Shown one piece after another: positions 34,026-40,692 of a stretch of 64,000 nucleotides of DNA; position 1 is the first letter of the stretch, and each line of letters opens with the position of its first letter. Made by a program: the position numbers and the translations under genes. Below the pieces are notes generated by a model, which was given only the letters and a program-made list of their open reading frames with translations, did no database searches and was not told where the DNA came from. This DNA comes from Geothrix sp. (GTDB taxonomy: Bacteria > Acidobacteriota > Holophagae > Holophagales > Holophagaceae), in the NCBI RefSeq assembly GCF_020622065.1, contig NZ_JAHRYQ010000002.1, positions 927,905 through 991,904 on the forward strand, written 5' to 3'.

Positions 34026-34488
34026 GGTGGCGTGGGCGATAGAGATTGCCCATCAGCCTGGCAGTTACTCGACGCTGGACACGATCCGGGGCGAGGTGGA
34101 CATCACCAACGCTCTTGCCCATGAGCGTGCCCGTGGCGAGCGAGCCAATGCACGAAGGGTCGCTCGACAAGCCTCCACCCGCAGGAGGGACTACGACAAC
34201 ATCCGAGCCTTCCTCGCCACCTACTACGAACCAGACGGGGCTGCCTGCCTACCCTTCGGTGAACTGCTCGACGCCGTGAACCGTGCCCTGGCGTTCGAGG
34301 AGCAACCTCCAGTGACGAAGCAAAGGCTTGGGCGGCTACTGAAGGAAGAAGGCATCCCTTCGGAGCGGGGTGTGGTGATGGGGTTGAAGGTAAGGCTGTG
34401 TGAGGAACCAGAGGAGTGCAGAAACACCCTTAGATACCTCGCCTGTCCCTCGGCTCCGTGTCCGCTAAATTACCAAGGGGGAGTATAA
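33931..34488 (+). pseudogene. 3' fragment of a replication/primase-like protein
   Basis: The frame reads 185 residues from an ATG at 33931, but it is open upstream across the junction (GCIIHYGMSDQNTWEIIRDHF), so the ATG is probably internal. The NPRCQDKDGGRYPWRKDEVAWAIEIA stretch resembles the C-terminal helical region of phage and plasmid primase/helicase proteins. The end (PPVTKQRLGRLLKEEGIPSERGVV) looks like a winged-helix DNA-binding segment. It is in a different frame from the integrase fragment, consistent with a deletion joining two genes. The family assignment is inference. Confidence 0.5.
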
Positions 34489-34795
34489 ATCGATCCGACC
34501 CCGTTCCCTTGGTGCATTCCTCAGGGAACGGCTGAAGGCAGCCAGACGCTGCGCGGCGGCTTATTCGGCGGGCGGGTTCGGTTCGTAACTCTGAGTCCCG
34601 TCTCCACAGCGGCATCAAGGCTCCTCCGCTAGGAAATCCCCGCCCTGGGTCTCCTCCCACCGACGGAAGGTCGAGATGAAGGTGAACCACCCCCACCCTT
34701 CCACCACTCGCCCAGCACGCTCAGGGAAAACCCCTCCCTGGGGTGCCCAATCCTTGCGAACGCTTTGTTCTGACGGGGCTTTAGCTGATGGTCGA
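34489..34795. other. non-coding part of the element with overlapping hairpins
   Basis: No gene is seen. Near its left edge, two alternative inverted repeats share bases: ACCAAGGG (34472-34479) with CCCTTGGT (34506-34513), and GTTCCCT (34504-34510) with AGGGAAC (34523-34529). The rest shows nothing I can name. Confidence 0.4.
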
Positions 34796-34933
34796 TGTGG
34801 TGAATTTTGTGGGGAATGACACCCTCAGAGGTTAGAATTAGGGGTATCGAAACAGGCTCTTTGAGGTCAGGCGGTCCCAACACCGAAAGACCCCGAAACC
34901 GTTGTGGCTTCAGGGTCTCATGAGGTGTTCGAT

Positions 34934-35009
34934 TGGTGCCTGGAGACGGAATCGAACCGCCGACACATGGATTTTCAATCCATTGCTCTACCAACTGAGC
35001 TACCCAGGC
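34934..35009 (-). tRNA. tRNA-Phe(GAA), copy 2 (with full promoter)
   Basis: This is identical to the copy at 33095-33170, with the same cloverleaf, anticodon GAA and encoded CCA (34934-34936). Unlike copy 1 it has a complete promoter on its 5' side: -35 TTGAAA (35042-35047) and -10 TATCCT (35020-35025) with a 16-base spacer. It is probably the original chromosomal gene. A GGGTCT/AGACCC stem with an imperfect inner stem lies downstream of its 3' end and may be its terminator. Confidence 0.95.
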
Positions 35010-35025
35010 AGGAAGGTCCAGGATA
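34934..35025. repeat. 92-bp direct repeat, right copy
   Basis: Identical to 33095-33186. The right edge of identity falls exactly at the -10 box. Beyond it the copies are unrelated. Confidence 0.9.
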
Positions 35026-35047
35026 CCAGTCAGGGGCGCATTTTCAA
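35020..35047 (-). promoter_or_regulatory. tRNA-Phe promoter
   Basis: On the minus strand, TTGAAA (35042-35047), 16 bases, TATCCT (35020-35025), then 10 bases to the tRNA 5' end. This spacing is right for a sigma-70-type stable-RNA promoter. Confidence 0.6.
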
Positions 35048-35114
35048 GTGCGGGGAAGGAGGGGATTGGTGCATCCTCTATGGTTCGAGTACTGCTCGGA
35101 AGAAGAGGTTCACC

Positions 35115-35795
35115 ATGGCCCGTGTCACCAAAGACCGCGAGATCCAGGTCCAGAAGCCGGCGCAGAGCCTGGCCCACTTCCAGACCAAACTGGGCCAGGG
35201 TGAAAAGGAAGACGGCGGCCTGCTGAAGCCCATCCTCATCGGCGCCGTTTCGCTGATCTCCCTCGGCCTGATCTACGGCGCCTGGAGCGCCTACCGGACC
35301 CAGGCCGCCGAAAAGCACGAGGCCGCCCTGTCCGCCCTCCAGATGGAAGTCGAGGGCGATGGCATCACCCCCCTGCCCCCTGCCGAGGTGGAGAAGCGCA
35401 TGCGCGAACGCCTCGGCCGCCTGGAAACCCTGGTGGCGGAGGCCCCCTCCTCCCGCAAGGCTGCCTCGGCGGGCCTGCTGGCCACCTGGCGCCTGGCTCT
35501 GGACGGCAAGGCCCCCGCGCCGGCAACCGCCGACGATGCCTGGACGCACATCCGCCTGGCCCAGCGGGCCATTGCCCTGGGCCAGGCCCCCGCTGCCCGG
35601 CTCCAGCTCGACCCCCTGCGCGCCAAGGCCCAGCCCAGCGAGCCCTGGGCCGAGGCATTCTGGTCCAGCCAGCTGGAAACCGATCGTCTCGCCGGGGACC
35701 GCGCTCAGGCCCTGAAGGATCTGACGGAATACAAGACCCGTTTCAAGGGCCGCGGGGACGCGGACGCCATGGAGCGCCTGGTCCAGAGCATCTGA
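35115..35795 (+). CDS. membrane-anchored hypothetical protein (YfgM/TPR-like C-terminus)
   Basis: 226 residues. A charged cytoplasmic N-terminus (about 1-38, including REIQVQKPAQSLAHFQTKLG) leads into one membrane segment (about 39-56, PILIGAVSLISLGLIYGAW). A periplasmic Ala-rich helical region follows (ATADDAWTHIRLAQRAIALGQAPAARLQL). The topology and TPR-like helices resemble YfgM/BamD-like assembly factors, but there is no firm match. The ATG at 35115 has AGAGG in good position. The frame continues upstream through the antisense of the tRNA, which is not coding. Confidence 0.7.
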   Translation: MARVTKDREIQVQKPAQSLAHFQTKLGQGEKEDGGLLKPILIGAVSLISLGLIYGAWSAYRTQAAEKHEAALSALQMEVEGDGITPLPPAEVEKRMRERLGRLETLVAEAPSSRKAASAGLLATWRLALDGKAPAPATADDAWTHIRLAQRAIALGQAPAARLQLDPLRAKAQPSEPWAEAFWSSQLETDRLAGDRAQALKDLTEYKTRFKGRGDADAMERLVQSI

Positions 35796-35820
35796 CGCGA
35801 ACCACGAGAGGGGGCATCCC

Positions 35821-37125
35821 ATGCGGATGTACGACCTGATCTACACCAAGAAGCTGGGCGGAGCCCTGTCGCAGGAGCAGATCGCCTTCTGGGTGAAGGG
35901 CGCGGCCGATGGAAGCATCGCCGACGAACAGAGCGCCTCCCTCCTCATGGCCATCTGCTGGCGGGGCATGACCACCGAGGAGACCCTGGCCCTCACCCTG
36001 GCCATGCGTGATTCCGGCATCCGGATGGACCTGTCGGCCGTGCCCGGCATCAAGGTGGACAAGCACAGCACCGGCGGTGTCGGCGACAAGACCACCCTGA
36101 TCCTCGGCCCCATCGTGGCCGCCTGCGGCGTGCCCTGCCCCATGTTCAGCGGGCGCGGGCTGGGTCACACCGGCGGCACCATCGACAAATTTGCCGCCAT
36201 TCCCGGCCTCAAGGTCGAACTCACCGACGCGGAGTTCATCCGAAGCCTGCGGGAGACCCGCTTCGCCAACTCCGCCCCCACCGGCGACATCGCCCCCGCG
36301 GACAAGAAGCTCTACGCGCTGCGGGATGTGACGGCCACGGTCGAGAGCATTCCCCTCATCACCGCCAGCATCATGTCCAAGAAGCTGGCGGGCGGCGCCG
36401 ATGCGCTGGTGCTCGATGTGAAGTGCGGGGCCACCGCCTTCATGAAGACCCTCGACGATGCCCGCACCCTGGCCCGGAGCATGGTGGATGTCGGCACGGC
36501 CCACGGCATGCAGATCCGCGCCCTCATCACCCGCATGGACGCACCCCTGGGCTGGGCCATCGGCAACGCGCTGGAAGTCATGGAGTCCGTGGAGATCCTC
36601 CGCGGCGAGCACGCCGAATCCGAATTGGCCCAGATGAGCTTCCGGCTGGCCGCCGAGATGCTGATCATGGGCGGCGCCGCCCGGACCCTGCCCGAGGCCC
36701 AAGCCAAGGTCCAGGCCAGCATCCAGGACGGCTCCGCCCTGGAGACGCTGCGACGGTTCGTGGCCCTCAATGGGGGTGACGCCACGGCCCTGGATGACTT
36801 CAGGCGCCTGCCCCAGCCTGGCCAGACCGTGGAGGTCCGGGCCGATCGGGACGGGTACATCTCGGCCATCGACGGACGGGCCCTCGGGCTCCTCGCCATG
36901 GATCTCGGCGCCGGCCGGAGGGATCGCCACGATATTCTCGACCTCGGGGTTGGCATTCGAGTACAGGTCGCCGTCGGACAAAAAGTAGCCAAGGGCGATC
37001 CCCTGTTCCAGGTTCTTACCAAAGCGAATCAGATCGTTAAGCCGGAATTATACCTGTCAACCCTTGTGTGGACGCAGGAACCACCCGCTCCGACCTCCTG
37101 GCTCCTGGACGCCATCGGCTGCTGA
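35821..37125 (+). CDS. deoA: pyrimidine-nucleoside (thymidine) phosphorylase
   Basis: 434 residues. It splits thymidine/uridine plus phosphate into base and pentose-1-phosphate in nucleoside salvage. The family signature SGRGLGHTGGTIDKFAAIPG is at about 113-132. The phosphate loop KVDKHSTGGVGDKTTL precedes it and the C-terminal beta-barrel (GYISAIDGRALG) follows. Length is typical of the Gram-positive-type enzyme. Such enzymes accept thymidine and often uridine, so the name pdp is also possible. It lies 26 bases behind the membrane-anchored gene in the same direction. GAGAGGGGG provides a strong ribosome site. Confidence 0.93.
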   Translation: MRMYDLIYTKKLGGALSQEQIAFWVKGAADGSIADEQSASLLMAICWRGMTTEETLALTLAMRDSGIRMDLSAVPGIKVDKHSTGGVGDKTTLILGPIVAACGVPCPMFSGRGLGHTGGTIDKFAAIPGLKVELTDAEFIRSLRETRFANSAPTGDIAPADKKLYALRDVTATVESIPLITASIMSKKLAGGADALVLDVKCGATAFMKTLDDARTLARSMVDVGTAHGMQIRALITRMDAPLGWAIGNALEVMESVEILRGEHAESELAQMSFRLAAEMLIMGGAARTLPEAQAKVQASIQDGSALETLRRFVALNGGDATALDDFRRLPQPGQTVEVRADRDGYISAIDGRALGLLAMDLGAGRRDRHDILDLGVGIRVQVAVGQKVAKGDPLFQVLTKANQIVKPELYLSTLVWTQEPPAPTSWLLDAIGC

Positions 37126-37211
37126 GTCGCCCGCTTTAGAGGCGGGGCGAGTGCGCCGCCCAGACGGATGGTTCCCAACTTTTTCAGGGAATCGGGAATT
37201 CACACCCCGAC

Positions 37212-37225
37212 TCTGGTAAGGTTAC
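37212..37225 (+). promoter_or_regulatory. conserved promoter-like block before the first Oar-type gene
   Basis: TCTGGTAAGGTTAC here corresponds to TCTGCTAATGTTAC (40524-40537) before the second Oar gene. Both are followed by a similar CCCwTTCGATCTT word and preceded by a GAATT word. TAAGGT/TAATGT could be a -10, but no TTGACA-like -35 is evident. Confidence 0.4.
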
Positions 37226-37373
37226 CTCCCAGTTCCCTTCGATCTTGATCCATAGAGTTCAGCCCAGCCTCAGATGCCAAGCGCTTCTGGAGGGCTGCAT
37301 TAGCCCGATACCAGGCTGGAAATTTGTTTTTTCTCGGGATCTCCCCTTCAATCCCGACCTTTTGGAGGATGCG

Positions 37374-40262
37374 ATGCATCTGCTCAACAACCGCCTGGGC
37401 CGCCTGACGGCCCTCATCGCCTTGGGTGGTGCGGCCTTGTACTCACAGGGCACCCAGACCGCCAATGTCACCGGCACGGTGGTGGATGCCGCGGGCGCCC
37501 CCCTCGCCGGCGTCGTCGTGCGCCTCACCTCCCCCGCCCTGCAGGGCGTGCGCAGCTACACGACGGATGCCTCGGGCAAGTTCATCGCCCGCCTGCTGCC
37601 TCCGGGCTTCTACACCATCCAGTACACCAAGGAAGGCCTGGAGACCCGCAAGATCACCGAGCAGCTGGGCATCGACCAGACCTTCAGCCCCAAGGTCACC
37701 CTCAGCAAGGCGGGCGGTGCCGTGGTGGAAGTGGTCGCGGCCGCTCCCGCCGTCGACAAGACCGACATCAAGACCGCCAGCAACTATCGTGCTGACGCCA
37801 TCGACCTGCTGCCCAACGGCCGCACGATGGAAGGCGTGGCCCTCCTCACCCCCGGTGTCACCGTCGGCGTGGGCGGCCGCGTGCAGATCCGCGGCGCCAT
37901 GACCTCCGGCAACCTCTACCTGCTGGACGGCCAGAACATCGAGGACAATGTCTACAACAACCGCGGCGTCCGCACCATCGACGACTCCATCGAAGAGACC
38001 CAGGTCGTCACGGGCGCCATGTCCGCCGAGTACGGCGATGTGGATGGCGGCGTCATCAACTCCATCACCCGCTCGGGCAGCAACGAGTTCTCCGGCTCCC
38101 TCCGCTGGGAGCTGAGCAACGCCGCCTGGAACGCCACGGCCCCCCTGCAGAGCCGCACGGCCATCAACAATGTCCTGAACGAGACGAAGACCCTGTTCGT
38201 GAGCGGCCCCATCCTCAAGGACAAGCTCTGGTTCGCGGCCTCCTTCTTCAAGACCGACTCCTCCACTTCGGGCGCCATCTCCTACAACCAGGTGGATGTC
38301 AACAACCTCTGGCCCGTGGGCACCAACCTGAACGGCCCCGAGGGCCTGAACGCCGGCTACACCGCCAACACCAAGGAAATCCGCCGCCAGGCCAAGCTGA
38401 CCTGGGCCGTGAACCAGGATCACACGGTCATCGCCTCGTTCATGAACGCGGCCATCAACGACATCAACCGCAACTACTCCGCCGCGGAGCTCCGCGCCCT
38501 GGTGCCCCAGCTCAGCACCTCCGAGTTCCTCAATGTGTCCTGGCGCTCGGCCTGGACCGGGAACTTCACCTCTGAAGTGCGCGTGGGCAACAAGAAGCAG
38601 AACCTCTCCGCCGGCGGCTCCGCCAACGGCCAGAGCCCCTTCTACACCTACGGCATCGGCGGCTACAGCAACAACGGCATCTTCAATAACACGGATGGCG
38701 GCGACCAGCGCGACAACCAGACCCTGAACATCAAGGGCAGCCTCTTCTGGAACGGCGCCGGAAGCCACCAGACCGACTTCGGCATCGACTACTACCAGGG
38801 CAAGCGCCAGGCCAAGAACGAACAGTCCCCCACCGGCTACACCGTCGGCGTCCGGGGTCTCAACCTGAACACCCGCCAGGCCTTCGGCACCGACATCTGG
38901 GAATGGCGCAGCGGCAGCGGCTCGGCCAAGAACGAATCCGACGGCATCTATGTCAACGACCGTTGGAGCCTCGACCAGCACTGGAACTTCCAGCTGGGCG
39001 TGCGCTGGGACCGCTACAACGCCAAGGATGAGAGCGGCAGCTCCACCGCAGGCGCCAGCGGCTTCTCGCCCCGCCTGGGCGTGAAATACGACCTCAACGG
39101 CGACAGCAAGCACATCTTCGGCGCCAGCTTCGCCCGCTACAACGCCAAGGTGCTGGAAGGCATCACCACGCGGGTGACCAGCCAGGGCAACCCCACCGAG
39201 ATCGACCACGCCTACATCGGCGCGCCCGGCCCCCAGTCCCTGACCTACCTGCAGGACCTCTCCCACTACGACTTCAGCGCCGCGGGCATCACCTACTACA
39301 ACGACCCCAAGCTGAATGTCCGGCTCGGCGCCAACATGAAGGCGCCCACGGTGGATGAGGCCCAGATCAGCTACGCCTACTCCTTCAACTACGGCTCCAA
39401 TGGCGACGGCTATGTGCGGATCACCGGCGTCACCAAGAACTGGAAGAACCTCATCGACTACAGCGTCGGCAACAACGGCACCGTCACCAACCCCCTCGGC
39501 GCCGTGATCTATGTCCGCACCTGGGACAACCACTCCGACACCGTCCGCAAGTACAAGGGCCTGGAAATCGAGGGCAACTACAACATCAACCAGTGGAGCA
39601 TCGTGGGCAGCACCACCTGGAGCTCCCTCAAGGGCAACTACGAGGGTGAAGGCACCAGCAGCCCCGGCGCCGGCGCCGGCCTGAACTCCTTCAATGTCCA
39701 GAACGGCGTCGCCCTCTACGACAACAAGTGGACGACCCCCGAAGGCTACCTCTCCACCCATGTGCCCATCCGCATGCGCTGGACCGCCAGCCGCGTCTTC
39801 AACAACGAGTTCGGCAAGACCTCGGTCGGCTTGGTCTACCGCTTCGATTCCGGCGCCCACTACAGCAACACCCGCACCATCACTCCCGCCCGCCTCGCCG
39901 GCCCGACCATCTCGAGCCAGTTCGGCACCTCGGCCACCCAGTACATGGACCAGACGCGCGGCGCCGGCGTCTTCCCCACCCAGACCTACCTGGATCTGGC
40001 CATCACCCACGACTTCCCCCTCTTCAAGGTGGGAAGCAAGGCTGTGACCGCCTTCGGGAAGGTCGTCATCGGCAATGTGTTCAACCACCAGCAGCTCGCC
40101 AGCTGGAACACCAGCTGGAGCGCGGCCACGGGCACCTTCAACACCCCCACGGGTGGCTTGAACTCCCCCTGGGTCCGCTCCGCCGCCTTCGGGACTTCTC
40201 CTGCCTACACCTACTACGGCACCCCCCGTACCATTACCGCCTCCGCCGGCTTCCGCTTCTAA
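37374..40262 (+). CDS. Oar-type TonB-dependent outer-membrane protein 1
   Basis: 962 residues. A signal peptide (about 1-25, LTALIALGGAALYSQ) leads to a carboxypeptidase-regulatory-like beta domain (about 28-105: NVTGTVVDAAGAPLAGVVV...RLLPPGFYTIQYTKEGLETR). A TonB-plug domain (about 120-235, with RVQIRGAMTSGNLYLLDGQN and GVINSITRSGSNEFSG) and a 22-strand-type barrel follow. The last residues are GFRF, the aromatic C-terminus used for outer-membrane insertion. Oar proteins of Acidobacteria and Myxococcus import or bind large substrates, but none can be predicted. The ATG at 37374 follows TTGGAGGAT. The next gene is a close paralogue. Confidence 0.9.
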   Translation: MHLLNNRLGRLTALIALGGAALYSQGTQTANVTGTVVDAAGAPLAGVVVRLTSPALQGVRSYTTDASGKFIARLLPPGFYTIQYTKEGLETRKITEQLGIDQTFSPKVTLSKAGGAVVEVVAAAPAVDKTDIKTASNYRADAIDLLPNGRTMEGVALLTPGVTVGVGGRVQIRGAMTSGNLYLLDGQNIEDNVYNNRGVRTIDDSIEETQVVTGAMSAEYGDVDGGVINSITRSGSNEFSGSLRWELSNAAWNATAPLQSRTAINNVLNETKTLFVSGPILKDKLWFAASFFKTDSSTSGAISYNQVDVNNLWPVGTNLNGPEGLNAGYTANTKEIRRQAKLTWAVNQDHTVIASFMNAAINDINRNYSAAELRALVPQLSTSEFLNVSWRSAWTGNFTSEVRVGNKKQNLSAGGSANGQSPFYTYGIGGYSNNGIFNNTDGGDQRDNQTLNIKGSLFWNGAGSHQTDFGIDYYQGKRQAKNEQSPTGYTVGVRGLNLNTRQAFGTDIWEWRSGSGSAKNESDGIYVNDRWSLDQHWNFQLGVRWDRYNAKDESGSSTAGASGFSPRLGVKYDLNGDSKHIFGASFARYNAKVLEGITTRVTSQGNPTEIDHAYIGAPGPQSLTYLQDLSHYDFSAAGITYYNDPKLNVRLGANMKAPTVDEAQISYAYSFNYGSNGDGYVRITGVTKNWKNLIDYSVGNNGTVTNPLGAVIYVRTWDNHSDTVRKYKGLEIEGNYNINQWSIVGSTTWSSLKGNYEGEGTSSPGAGAGLNSFNVQNGVALYDNKWTTPEGYLSTHVPIRMRWTASRVFNNEFGKTSVGLVYRFDSGAHYSNTRTITPARLAGPTISSQFGTSATQYMDQTRGAGVFPTQTYLDLAITHDFPLFKVGSKAVTAFGKVVIGNVFNHQQLASWNTSWSAATGTFNTPTGGLNSPWVRSAAFGTSPAYTYYGTPRTITASAGFRF

Positions 40263-40280
40263 GCGACCCGGTACCCATGC

Positions 40281-40310
40281 CAAGACGAGGCCCGCAAGGG
40301 CCTCGTCTTG
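40281..40310 (+). terminator. terminator after Oar-type gene 1
   Basis: A perfect 13-bp stem with a GCAA tetraloop (CAAGACGAGGCCC / GGGCCTCGTCTTG), starting 18 bases after the stop codon and followed by CGTTT. Confidence 0.8.
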
Positions 40311-40692
40311 CGTTTGCAGTCAAGGACGCCCCATCCAGGTCCCCGTCAGCCTCGATGGCCACGCCCGGGGCGCTTCAACCCGTCCCTCCTGGCGTAGACT
40401 GGCTTTCCGGGGGCCGGAAGCAGCCCTCGCAAGCCGATGTTGCCCCAGACAATGATTCGCGAATGCTACATCTGAGGGGATAGTTCCCGGAATTTTCGGC
40501 CACCCGAGAATTTCCCCGCCCGTTCTGCTAATGTTACGCGACTGTCCCATTCGATCTTTTCCAGCTTCAATCCAAGAACCGCCACCCACCCCCACCCCTG
40601 GTCGTGGATTTGCCTACATCTTTTGATTGAGGCACTGCTTTTTTTACCTCGGGGCTTCCCGCATTCGGGCCCCCGACTTTCTGGAGGATGCT
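40311..40692. other. 382-base region between Oar genes 1 and 2
   Basis: No gene is supported. The left half shows nothing definite. The right half holds the promoter-like block (40524-40537) shared with Oar gene 1 and the ribosome site CTGGAGGATG (40681-40690). Confidence 0.5.
40524..40537 (+). promoter_or_regulatory. conserved promoter-like block before the second Oar-type gene
   Basis: TCTGCTAATGTTAC, with downstream TTCGATCTTTTCC, matches the block at 37212-37225 upstream of the paralogue. The spacing to the ATG is similar (about 155 bases). Confidence 0.4.

Larger units (their letters stand above)
33187..34933. mobile_element. degenerate integrative element between duplicated tRNA-Phe genes
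   Basis: About 1.75 kb, visibly lower in GC than the flanks. It contains, left to right: TGTGGGGA direct repeats (33245-33252, 33256-33263), a truncated tyrosine-recombinase gene, the 3' part of a replication-type gene fused to it, a non-coding stretch with hairpins, and a second pair of the TGTGGGGA-like repeats (34796-34814). It looks like an integrated element that lost its middle by internal deletion. It is unlikely to be mobile now. Confidence 0.7.

Noticed and set aside
34902..35114. N-terminal extension of the membrane-anchored gene through the tRNA-Phe locus
   Set aside because: This stretch is the antisense of the tRNA gene. The ATG at 35115 has a ribosome site and gives a sensible topology.
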